64,000 nucleotides of DNA from NCBI RefSeq assembly GCF_046115515.1, contig NZ_CP175953.1. One strand, given 5' to 3'. This DNA is from Gracilimonas sp017641085. Its GTDB lineage: Bacteria > Bacteroidota > Rhodothermia > Balneolales > Balneolaceae. The position numbers were made by a program, and so were the translations under genes. Below, piece after piece: positions 9,701-17,272 of this stretch (position 1 is its first letter; each line of letters begins with the position of its first letter). A model generated the notes under the pieces. That model searched no databases, was not told the origin of the DNA, and saw only the letters and a program-made list of their open reading frames with translations.

Positions 9701-10239
9701 ATGCCGAGGAAAAGACAACTATTGAGGAAGTGAAATCGGATCCTGCGCCTTACCGGGGGAATGCCATGAAGGAAGCGAAAACGGCTATGGATTCCCTTGA
9801 AAATAAGGTCAAGCTGGAGCTCAAGGGAGAGCGGGATGCTACCGTTGAACTGATTGAAGAGAAGCTAAAAGAAATTAAAGCTCGTCCTGAGTTTCAGGAT
9901 TTAGATAATGCCGATAAAAACCGGGTACTCGAACCTTTGCTGAATGAAAAACAAGATGCTAAGGATGAACGATATATTGGAAACTTACGCAATCAGCGCA
10001 CGGATCTTGGAAATCTGCTGACCGATCAGCTGAACTACCTTATGGAGCTTTCTGCTAAAGGTGAAGATGATGGAGGTAAGACCAAACCCAAAAAGCAGTT
10101 CTTCAGGCAATCCAAATTACATACCTCGTATCCCAAGAATGAATTGGAAACGGAAGAGGAGGTGGATGAATACCTGAAGGCACTTCGGGAAGCTATGATT
10201 GAACAGATTCAGAAGAACCGAACTATCAGGCTGGATTAA
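6733..10239 (+). CDS. brxC: BREX ATPase BrxC (PglY-like)
   Basis: A 1168-residue cytoplasmic ATPase that is a core component of the BREX defence complex, needed in studied systems for both host methylation and phage exclusion. Walker A GFFGSGKS is at residues 64-71, and a second acidic strand (FYVDEVGQY) near residue 257 fits Walker B. The C-terminal third is charged and predicted to form long coiled coils before a basic tail. The length is within the normal 1100-1250 range. It is tightly linked to brxB and is followed by pglX after 51 bases. Confidence 0.95.
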   Translation: MQLNELFKKDYNRAIETVIKADDTEHIVQEVEEYVITNEISQKLGDFFEQYNNYEGANGVWISGFFGSGKSHLLKILSYVLADKTIDNKPLGEIFAEKVQNDAKLKGDIKAGTRIPSESILFNIDQQAQITSKTDANAILQVFYKVLYDHQGFYGFQPHVAEFELWLSKEGKYEEFKTKFEQEAGKQWEEARIDYHDPVVEDAIAEVCGVLFNKDADKYLDILDKMDDRSKFSIENFAQKVNEYIESKPKGFRLNFYVDEVGQYIAENTKLMLNLQTIAESLATKCKGQAWIIVTSQEDLGSLVGDDRATQSNDFSKIQGRFKIRLPLTSANVDEVIEKRLLAKNEKGTEKLHTVWDKEKDNLATLISFDDVGIQFKKSYEDEAEYSAKYPFIPYQFDLFQQCIKALSRHNAFQGKHASVGERSMLGVFQEVLKALDDFSERNLISFDQLFEGLRSTMRTEVQNSIIVAERNLSAHPLAIRILKALFLVKYYDSFKSTIRNISVLLLNDLDENPNEHQRKVEEALNLLEQQNYVQRQGDVYEFLTDVEKDIQEEIKSTDINSSQVTELFNELLFDGIIKENRIQYEENKQYYDFTKKVDGTLYGREKELTIELVTPNFERYDDVSYYQGLSMGHQTHMLMKLASDDRIVREARLHIQTDKYIKQNQSTSNKDAVKRILFEQGQQNQERKREMLATLDEMLAKSTVYLNGTEHKVSSTGDGKTKVVYAFQKLIKLAYGKLTLLGDKTYDESLLKSIMKGKQDDLFGSDDNSMTAPENEVMNFIQRRKKQNDRTTLSDLKEQFSRKPYGWNDMAVWCITGMLFKRGKIEAKQDTNILEDDAFLDALMNNRAYSNTLVHPQIDFDQGQIRKLKQVHQELFNESNPHNEAKEAAALFKEKATEELEVINSFLAQRQSYPFVKDLDAYAKELRELRDMDYASLITTIEEREGDLLDQKEDFVDPIKQFMNSEQRNIYDRLREFENYNQANFNYIDAEEKTTIEEVKSDPAPYRGNAMKEAKTAMDSLENKVKLELKGERDATVELIEEKLKEIKARPEFQDLDNADKNRVLEPLLNEKQDAKDERYIGNLRNQRTDLGNLLTDQLNYLMELSAKGEDDGGKTKPKKQFFRQSKLHTSYPKNELETEEEVDEYLKALREAMIEQIQKNRTIRLD

Positions 10240-10290
10240 ATTGTCAATCGCAGACATTATTAAAATACTTAGTTTAAGAAATTTCATTTT

Positions 10291-13200
10291 ATGAACACCA
10301 ACAAACTCAAGAAATTCGCTCAGGAAACCCGACGCAAGCTGCTTAAACAGGTAAACGGAAAGCTGGAGCATGTGCTAAATACCGACAGCTCGGAGCTTCG
10401 GGGGAAGGCGCAGACGGTGAAGGAGCTGAAGAAAGAACTGGATAAACTGGGCAGGGAAGCGTTGGTGGATAAGGTTGCCTATACCTGGTTTAACCGACTG
10501 GTGGCGTTGCGTTATATGGATGCCCGTGGCTACCAGCCACTGGAGATGGCGATTCTGACTCCGCAACAGGGACAGGTGTCTCCGCAGATTTTGCAGGAAG
10601 CGATGGCGGGACATATTCCCGATGAGCTGAAGGTAAACACCCAACAGGTGATGGATATTTTGGATGGACGTACTTCCAGCTCCAACCCCGAAAATGAAGC
10701 CTACCGGTTGCTGTTGGTGGCAAGCTGTAACCACCTGCATTCCATTTTTCCTTTTCTGTTTGAAGCCATTGATGATTATACCGAACTACTGCTGCCCGAT
10801 GACCTCACCAGCGAGTTCTCCATTGTGCAGGATGTGATTAATGGCATGACCGAGGAAGACTGCCAAGAGGTAGAAATTCTGGGGTGGCTCTACCAGTTTT
10901 ATATCTCGGAGAAGAAAGATGAGGTGTTCGCCTCCAAGGGGAAGGTGAAGAAAGAGGAAATTCCCGCAGCTACACAGCTATTTACGCCCCGATGGATTGT
11001 AGAGTACATGGTGCAGAATACCGTGGGTAAGCTGTGGGTGCTGAATCATCCCAGCTCTCGTCTAAAAGAGCACATGGAATATTACATTGAAAGTGAGGTA
11101 ACGGCAGAGGATGTACTTTCCATTGACAAGCCCGAAGAGCTTACGCTGTTAGACCAGGCGTGTGGCTCGGGACATATTTTGGTGTATGGCTTTGAGCTGC
11201 TCTATAAGATCTATGAAGAGGAAGGCTATGCCCCGTCTGATATTCCCCGATTGATTATTGAACACAACCTCCACGGTTTTGAAATTGATGAACGGGCAGC
11301 ACAACTGTCGGGTCTTGCCATTCTTATGAAAGCACGGGAGCACCAGCGACGACTCTTCCGAAAGTCTGAAGTACCTGAACCCAATATTACCTGTTTTGAA
11401 GACCTGACGATGAGTGATGAGGAAATAAAATCCACCTTGAGAAATGCCGGATTTGACCATTCTGATGAACTACTCCATGACCTCCAAAACATGCAACAGG
11501 CAACCAATTTTGGCTCGTTGATTGTCCCTCATGCTTCTTTGCAGGAGATCCAGAAAGCCAAAACAGCTTGTGTTAAGTCAATGGACTCAGCGGATCTATT
11601 TGAGAAGGAGAAGCTTGAAAGCTTAAGTACTTCATTAGATGATTTGAAAAAATTAGCTACTAAATATGATTGTTCAGTTGCGAACCCACCCTATATGGGC
11701 AGTGGTAAAATGAATAAAGAGTTATCAAACTGGGTTAAGAGTAATTATCCGAAAAGTAGGTTTGATCTCTTTAGTTCTTTTATAGAAAGATCTATGACGT
11801 TCTTATGCAAAGATGGATATACGGGAATGGTAACCATGGAAAGCTGGATGTTTCTGTCAAGTTTTGAAGAGTTAAGAAAGCATCTAATTGACAACTTTTG
11901 CATACATAGTTTGACGCATTTTGGTTGGCATGTAATGCGTATTGCATTTGGTACTACTTCCTTTATTCTACAGAATAGAAAGCCCCAAAATGGTTTCATC
12001 GGCACATATTCTTATTTGGAAAATAGGAATATAGAAAAAGGCTCAGAACGTCCTAAAGAATTTCCTTTCAAAGAAAATGGGCGATTCCGAATCGTGAATC
12101 AAAAGGATTTTAAAAGGATTCCATCAAATAGAATTGGTTATTGGTTATCAGATAAAACAAAGAATGTTTTTGGAAAAAAAAGTATTTCTGAAATATCAAT
12201 ACCTCAAACTGGACTTCAGACAAGTGATAATACAAGATTCCTTCGAAATTGGAATGAAGTAAATATTGATAATATTATATTCAATTGTGAAACAAATGAT
12301 GCTACTTCAAAAATTAAAGAAAGATGGTATCCTTATAATAAAGGAGGTACACACAAATGGGTTGGAGATCGCTTCTACATTGTAAATTGGTATAATAATG
12401 GTGAAGACATTAGAGGTTACAATAAATATTTAAATTCAGTTAGAACTTCTTCAATTGGTATTGGAAGCACTGAATATTTTTTTAGAAGTGGTGTAACAAC
12501 AAAAAAAATTGGGGCAAGTGGATTTAAAGCAAGATATGTACCTGAAGGATTTATTTTTGATTCGGGTGGTCCTATTTTTTTTACGAAATATGAAGAATTT
12601 TTGCTTGGTTTATTCAATTCTAAAGTAACGAAATCGATTTTAGAGGTTTTTAGCCCTACGTTAAATTTTCAAGTCGGAGATTTGTCTGATATACCTTTTG
12701 TATTCGAGAAGGAATCATTAGTTGTTTCTTTGGTTCAAGACCTAAAAGTTGTCTCTTTGGAAAATTGGAACTCTCATGAATATTCCTGGGACTTCCAACA
12801 AAACGAGCTGATTCGTTTCAACAAAGAAGGCGGCATTCAAACTCTTGAAGAAGCTTATGATCATTACCGTCAATATTGGACCAATAAATTCTTTCAACTT
12901 CACCAAAGCGAAGAAGAGCTGAACCGACAGTTCATTGAGATCTATGGTCTGGAGGAAGAACTCACGCCCGAAGTGCCGCTGAATGAGATTACCATTTTAC
13001 AGGAAGAACTGGATTCCAAAAAGCTGAAGAAGCAAGATTCAGAACTCAGAAGACAGAAGTCAGAAGGGAGAAATCCCGATCTGCCGTTCAAAGACAAAGA
13101 GGTTTTTGCACAGTTTATCAGCTATGCCGTAGGCTGCATGTTTGGTCGTTACAGCCTGGACAAAGAAGGGCTCATTTTAGCCAATCAAGGGGAAACGCTG

Positions 13201-13884
13201 GAGGATTATCTCAACAAGGTGGAGAAATCCAAAGCAGACGTCACCTTCCTCCCCGATGACGATAACATCATTCCCGTCTTAGACGATGAATGGTTTGAGG
13301 ACGATATTGTCTTCCGTTTCCACGAGTTCCTGAAAGCAAGCTTCGGAGAAGCCCATTTCCAGCAAAACCTCGCCTTTGTAGAAGAACAACTCGGTCATGA
13401 CATCCGCAAATACTTCGACCGTTACTTTTACAAAGATCACTACAAGCGCTATAACAAACGACCCATTTACTGGAAGTTCTCCTCGCCCAAAGGTCACTTT
13501 AGCGTGTTAATTTATATGCACCGCTACACGCAGGATACCCTCAATAACATTCTAAACAATTACCTGCGAGAGTTTGTGAATAAACTCAAAACCCGCAAAG
13601 AGCAGATGCAACACCTGGAAAACACCGGCTCCGCCTCCGAAAAAGCCCAGGCAAGCAAAGAGATCGACAAACTCAACGACATGATTGCGGACTGCCAAAC
13701 CTACGAACGGGAGATTCTATACACCTTAGCTTCCGAACGCATAGAAATGGATCTCGATGATGGCGTGCTGGTCAACTACAACCTCTTTGGCAAAGCCGTA
13801 GAAGAAATCAAATCCGTCAACGACAAAAAGAAGAAAAAGAAAGTGAAAGAGTTTGATTGGATTGATGGGGAGAGGATACGGTGA
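10291..13884 (+). CDS. pglX: BREX-1 adenine-specific DNA methyltransferase PglX
   Basis: A 1197-residue N6-adenine methyltransferase that marks host DNA at a BREX-specific site. SAM-binding motif I (LLDQACGSGHIL) is near residues 285-297. The catalytic motif IV NPPY is at 465-468. The central target-recognition region is about 420-830. A helical C-terminal region follows. The coding DNA is mosaic: about 10291-11560 and 12780-13884 are close to 50% GC, while about 11560-12780 is clearly AT-rich. This suggests exchange of the recognition domain. A run of short purine repeats at 13036-13066 encodes a hydrophilic linker. No frameshift is seen, so the gene appears active. Confidence 0.95.
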   Translation: MNTNKLKKFAQETRRKLLKQVNGKLEHVLNTDSSELRGKAQTVKELKKELDKLGREALVDKVAYTWFNRLVALRYMDARGYQPLEMAILTPQQGQVSPQILQEAMAGHIPDELKVNTQQVMDILDGRTSSSNPENEAYRLLLVASCNHLHSIFPFLFEAIDDYTELLLPDDLTSEFSIVQDVINGMTEEDCQEVEILGWLYQFYISEKKDEVFASKGKVKKEEIPAATQLFTPRWIVEYMVQNTVGKLWVLNHPSSRLKEHMEYYIESEVTAEDVLSIDKPEELTLLDQACGSGHILVYGFELLYKIYEEEGYAPSDIPRLIIEHNLHGFEIDERAAQLSGLAILMKAREHQRRLFRKSEVPEPNITCFEDLTMSDEEIKSTLRNAGFDHSDELLHDLQNMQQATNFGSLIVPHASLQEIQKAKTACVKSMDSADLFEKEKLESLSTSLDDLKKLATKYDCSVANPPYMGSGKMNKELSNWVKSNYPKSRFDLFSSFIERSMTFLCKDGYTGMVTMESWMFLSSFEELRKHLIDNFCIHSLTHFGWHVMRIAFGTTSFILQNRKPQNGFIGTYSYLENRNIEKGSERPKEFPFKENGRFRIVNQKDFKRIPSNRIGYWLSDKTKNVFGKKSISEISIPQTGLQTSDNTRFLRNWNEVNIDNIIFNCETNDATSKIKERWYPYNKGGTHKWVGDRFYIVNWYNNGEDIRGYNKYLNSVRTSSIGIGSTEYFFRSGVTTKKIGASGFKARYVPEGFIFDSGGPIFFTKYEEFLLGLFNSKVTKSILEVFSPTLNFQVGDLSDIPFVFEKESLVVSLVQDLKVVSLENWNSHEYSWDFQQNELIRFNKEGGIQTLEEAYDHYRQYWTNKFFQLHQSEEELNRQFIEIYGLEEELTPEVPLNEITILQEELDSKKLKKQDSELRRQKSEGRNPDLPFKDKEVFAQFISYAVGCMFGRYSLDKEGLILANQGETLEDYLNKVEKSKADVTFLPDDDNIIPVLDDEWFEDDIVFRFHEFLKASFGEAHFQQNLAFVEEQLGHDIRKYFDRYFYKDHYKRYNKRPIYWKFSSPKGHFSVLIYMHRYTQDTLNNILNNYLREFVNKLKTRKEQMQHLENTGSASEKAQASKEIDKLNDMIADCQTYEREILYTLASERIEMDLDDGVLVNYNLFGKAVEEIKSVNDKKKKKKVKEFDWIDGERIR

Positions 13885-13934
13885 ATAAATTGAGTTGATA
13901 CGTATGATAATAAACTACTTAAAATGGAGATAAT

Positions 13935-15941
13935 GTGAGTAACGTAATAATCAAAAGAGCCGTAGAAAATATACGGAGTGGTACAAATGTTTATACTCCT
14001 ATTATTGAATTAGTTGTCAATTCCATTCAAGCAATTGAAGAAAAGGGTAATGTTAAAGAGGGTGAAGTAAGGATAAATATCAATCGTTCTGGTCAAGTTA
14101 AAACGGATAAGTCGGAAAGAGACATCACTGGTTTTACAATTGAAGATAATGGAATTGGATTCACTCCAAAAAACAGAGAATCTTTTGATACTCTATATAC
14201 AGATAAAAAAATAAAAGAGGGTGGTAAAGGTTTTGGTCGTTTTACGTGTTTGAAGTATTTCGAGGATGTACATGTAAGCAGTACGTTTGCGGATGGAGAT
14301 ACTTTTCTTCACCGTACTTTTAAGATGGGAAAGCAAACAGAAATAATTGTTGATGAAGATATCACTAAATCAGATTCAACAGAAACGGGTACTAAAATAG
14401 AACTAAAAAGGATTACAACTCCTATTCCTGAAAGAACAGTTACTACGATATCAAGAGTTCTTGTAGAAAAGTTACTTCCCTTCTTTATAAAGGATGATAA
14501 AAAGTGTCCCAATATTTATCTCGAGGATGAATCAGGTGAAAAAGTACTGTTGAATGACATGTTTTCCAGAGCGGAGAATCCAGAAATTACAGAGGTGAAA
14601 GACGCTAAGGGGAGGTTTAAGCTTGAGGCTAATCAGGGTGAAGAAAAAGAGTTTACGGTTAGAGTATTTAAAATATATTCAGCCAAAAGCCAAAGTAGTA
14701 AAATAAGTTTAGTAGCACACCGAAGAGAGGTTACATCAACATCCACCTACCATTACATACCAGAATTTTCAGAAGAATTCTTTGATTCTTATAAAACAAA
14801 CGGGCAAGAGAAGGAAGCGAATTACATAATTAAAGTATATGTTTTTGGTCAATATCTTGATGATAATGTTTCACTTGAAAGAGGTGGGTTTGAGTTCCAA
14901 AAAGAAAATGATTTACTATTCGGTATTTCCCAAACTGAGATTGAACGTGAAGCATCTGCTTTTGCCAAGAACACAGTATCTGATGAAGTTGAAAACCGGC
15001 AGGAGAAGAAAAGGAAAGATGTATTTGAGTATGTAAAAGAACATGCGCCGTGGTATTCTGATTTAGTGAATGAGGTGGACTTTGCTGATGTACCGTACAA
15101 TCCACAGCCTCAGCAAATTGAATCACAATTACACAAGAAAAAGTATGAAAGAGAGGTTAAGGTAAAAGCTGAGGTACAGGAATTACTGGAGAGTAATGAG
15201 CAGAATGAACTAAAAGAAAAAGCCGCGGAAATTGTTGAAAAAATTTCTGGCTCCAGTAGAGACGAACTTGTTCACTACATAGCCTTAAGACGAAGTGTTT
15301 TAGATATACTGGATAAAAGCCTTTCGTTGGATCCAGATGGTAATTACTATTCGGAGGATGTAGTACATGATATCATATTCCCGAGAAAAGGCGATTCCGA
15401 ATCAACGCCCTATGATAAACACAATCTCTGGATTGTTGACGAGAGGTTGAATTTCAATCATTATCTGGCTTCCGATATTGCTTTGGATGGTCCCCGGACA
15501 GAACGCCCTGATTTACTAATCTTTGACAAGAGGATTGGTTTCAGAGGAGATAACGAACCAAGTAACCCGGTAACTATATTTGAATTCAAACGACCACATA
15601 GAGACGATTTTGTAAATGCATCTTCAAATGAAGATCCTGTAGAACAGATTATTAGATATGTGAATAATATTAAAAAGGGAAAATACAAAACACATGAAGG
15701 CAGGGAAATCCAAATAGCACCAAACACACCTTTTTACGGTTATGTCATTTGTGAGTTAACCACTAAAGTGAAGGACTGGTTGGAAGAGGTTAAGGATTTT
15801 AAACCGCTGCCGGATAGGATGGGCTATTTCAGCAGGCACGGCAATCAAAATATATACATTGAGGTGTTGAGTTGGGAAAAAGTATTAAAGGATTCTACCA
15901 TGAGAAATAAGGTGTTCTTCCACAAATTGGGATTAGAGTGA
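13935..15941 (+). CDS. GHKL ATPase fused to PD-(D/E)XK nuclease-like domain
   Basis: 668 residues from a GTG start preceded by GGAG; an ATG 11 bases upstream is out of frame. The N-terminal 220 residues form a Bergerat (GHKL) ATP-binding fold. The N-box has Glu25 and Asn29 in IIELVVNSIQAI, the G1 box is EDNGIGF at 70-76, and a glycine-rich lid GGKGFGRF spans 96-103. A middle MutL/MORC-like transducer region and a charged coiled coil follow. The last 150 residues look like a PD-(D/E)XK nuclease: Pro525-Asp526 in RPDLLIFD, Glu550 and Lys552 in FEFKRP, then Gln571 and Tyr575 in EQIIRYV. It is embedded between pglX and pglZ, is AT-richer than they are, and overlaps the next gene by four bases. 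It is not a standard BREX core gene. An ATP-gated nuclease effector is inferred. Confidence 0.75.
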   Translation: MSNVIIKRAVENIRSGTNVYTPIIELVVNSIQAIEEKGNVKEGEVRININRSGQVKTDKSERDITGFTIEDNGIGFTPKNRESFDTLYTDKKIKEGGKGFGRFTCLKYFEDVHVSSTFADGDTFLHRTFKMGKQTEIIVDEDITKSDSTETGTKIELKRITTPIPERTVTTISRVLVEKLLPFFIKDDKKCPNIYLEDESGEKVLLNDMFSRAENPEITEVKDAKGRFKLEANQGEEKEFTVRVFKIYSAKSQSSKISLVAHRREVTSTSTYHYIPEFSEEFFDSYKTNGQEKEANYIIKVYVFGQYLDDNVSLERGGFEFQKENDLLFGISQTEIEREASAFAKNTVSDEVENRQEKKRKDVFEYVKEHAPWYSDLVNEVDFADVPYNPQPQQIESQLHKKKYEREVKVKAEVQELLESNEQNELKEKAAEIVEKISGSSRDELVHYIALRRSVLDILDKSLSLDPDGNYYSEDVVHDIIFPRKGDSESTPYDKHNLWIVDERLNFNHYLASDIALDGPRTERPDLLIFDKRIGFRGDNEPSNPVTIFEFKRPHRDDFVNASSNEDPVEQIIRYVNNIKKGKYKTHEGREIQIAPNTPFYGYVICELTTKVKDWLEEVKDFKPLPDRMGYFSRHGNQNIYIEVLSWEKVLKDSTMRNKVFFHKLGLE

Positions 15942-17269
15942 GACTGATGGATAGCATACTTAATATTTTCAATGGTATTAGTTCGCTTTGGGAGGCATTT
16001 GTAGAAGCGTGGGACAAGGTGAGTACTGATGCATTATTTTCGGCTGGTATAGCCATATTCGTTTTTACAGCCGGGTGGATTATTTCCTTCCTTTATGACA
16101 AGCGGAAAGAGTCTAAAAGACTGAAGCAACGAATACGGTTTTTGAAAGGGTCCTTGGAATCAATGTTACATGCCATGAGCAAACAGGCATCCTACTATAA
16201 AAAAATGTCTGATGATTTGAAGGATTTGAAAAAAAGACATTTCAGTTTAAAAACAAATTCAAACTTGAGTCTCGCTTTTTATAGTCCACAGCTGATTGAG
16301 GATAGCCATCGGTTTTTGGAACAATATGAGCCAAGAAGTTTCGATGTGATGAAAACTTTAAGCGGTGCAATTAATGGAATTGAAGTCCAATTAGAAAACG
16401 CAAAAGCAAATCATTTGAACTTCAGCAAAAATGCTAACAAAAATGAAGAAGAATGGGTCAATGCAACAGATGAGATATTTCGGTTTAGTGATGACCTTAA
16501 AACTCGTATAGAAAACACCGGTGGAGATGAAGCATTTCTTATGGGATTCAATGAAATAATCTCAAAATGGTACCTTGAGAAAGATGATCTTGATACTGAG
16601 AAAACATATGAAAACCTTATTAAACCATTAAAAGAATATTGTATAGAGGCTCTTCCACATCAAGATGCACGGGTTGTGTTACCTCATATACGACGTGCAA
16701 ATTATAGTTATGAAAACATAGTCAGCAATCGAAAATTATATAGCAAAGTATTCTCAAATCACGCAAAACGTTTAAATCGCTTCATTGAAAGAATCGAAAA
16801 AGTTCTCAAAATCTTTGAGGAGAACCTTACCAAGTTTAGGTGGATTACGAAACACGTTAATAAAAGCGAATCAAAGATCCATCTCCTTGATAATCCCAAA
16901 AGTGTCAACGACCACCCAATTAATGTAGCTGCTAAAGAGCATTTGGAGAGGCTAAACATGGCTACCGATCCAAAGTCCTTTCATATATACAATTTATTAC
17001 ACGCTTTGATATCAGTACATGGTGTTGATTATAGTCATGATGATGAAACATTAATTAATGATACCGTCCAAAATAATCTACATAAAACAGATCCGGATGG
17101 GATGGAATTTTTAATAAGTGAATATAATGATGAACTCATTCAACAAATCTCAGAGGAAATTTCCGAGCTGGAAGATGAGGTTGAGTTAAAAGATTATTTG
17201 ATTGATGATCTATTGGTGCCTGCCATCAATAACCGGTACGACAAAGCATTGATTAAGCAAGTAGATTAA
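15938..17269 (+). CDS. Membrane-anchored coiled-coil protein, partner of GHKL-nuclease
   Basis: 443 residues from a GTG that overlaps the preceding stop (GTGA); an ATG three codons later (15947) is an alternative start. One transmembrane helix lies at about residues 32-53, followed by a basic stop-transfer (YDKRKESKRLKQR), so the bulk is cytoplasmic. The remainder is long and helical with many charged heptads, ending in an acidic region (SEEISELEDEVELKD). No catalytic motif is visible. The overlapping start implies co-translation and probably complex formation with the GHKL-nuclease. By analogy with other defence pairs it may anchor or sense at the membrane. That role is inference, and the family is not recognised. 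Confidence 0.65.
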   Translation: MRLMDSILNIFNGISSLWEAFVEAWDKVSTDALFSAGIAIFVFTAGWIISFLYDKRKESKRLKQRIRFLKGSLESMLHAMSKQASYYKKMSDDLKDLKKRHFSLKTNSNLSLAFYSPQLIEDSHRFLEQYEPRSFDVMKTLSGAINGIEVQLENAKANHLNFSKNANKNEEEWVNATDEIFRFSDDLKTRIENTGGDEAFLMGFNEIISKWYLEKDDLDTEKTYENLIKPLKEYCIEALPHQDARVVLPHIRRANYSYENIVSNRKLYSKVFSNHAKRLNRFIERIEKVLKIFEENLTKFRWITKHVNKSESKIHLLDNPKSVNDHPINVAAKEHLERLNMATDPKSFHIYNLLHALISVHGVDYSHDDETLINDTVQNNLHKTDPDGMEFLISEYNDELIQQISEEISELEDEVELKDYLIDDLLVPAINNRYDKALIKQVD

Positions 17270-17272
17270 TAC

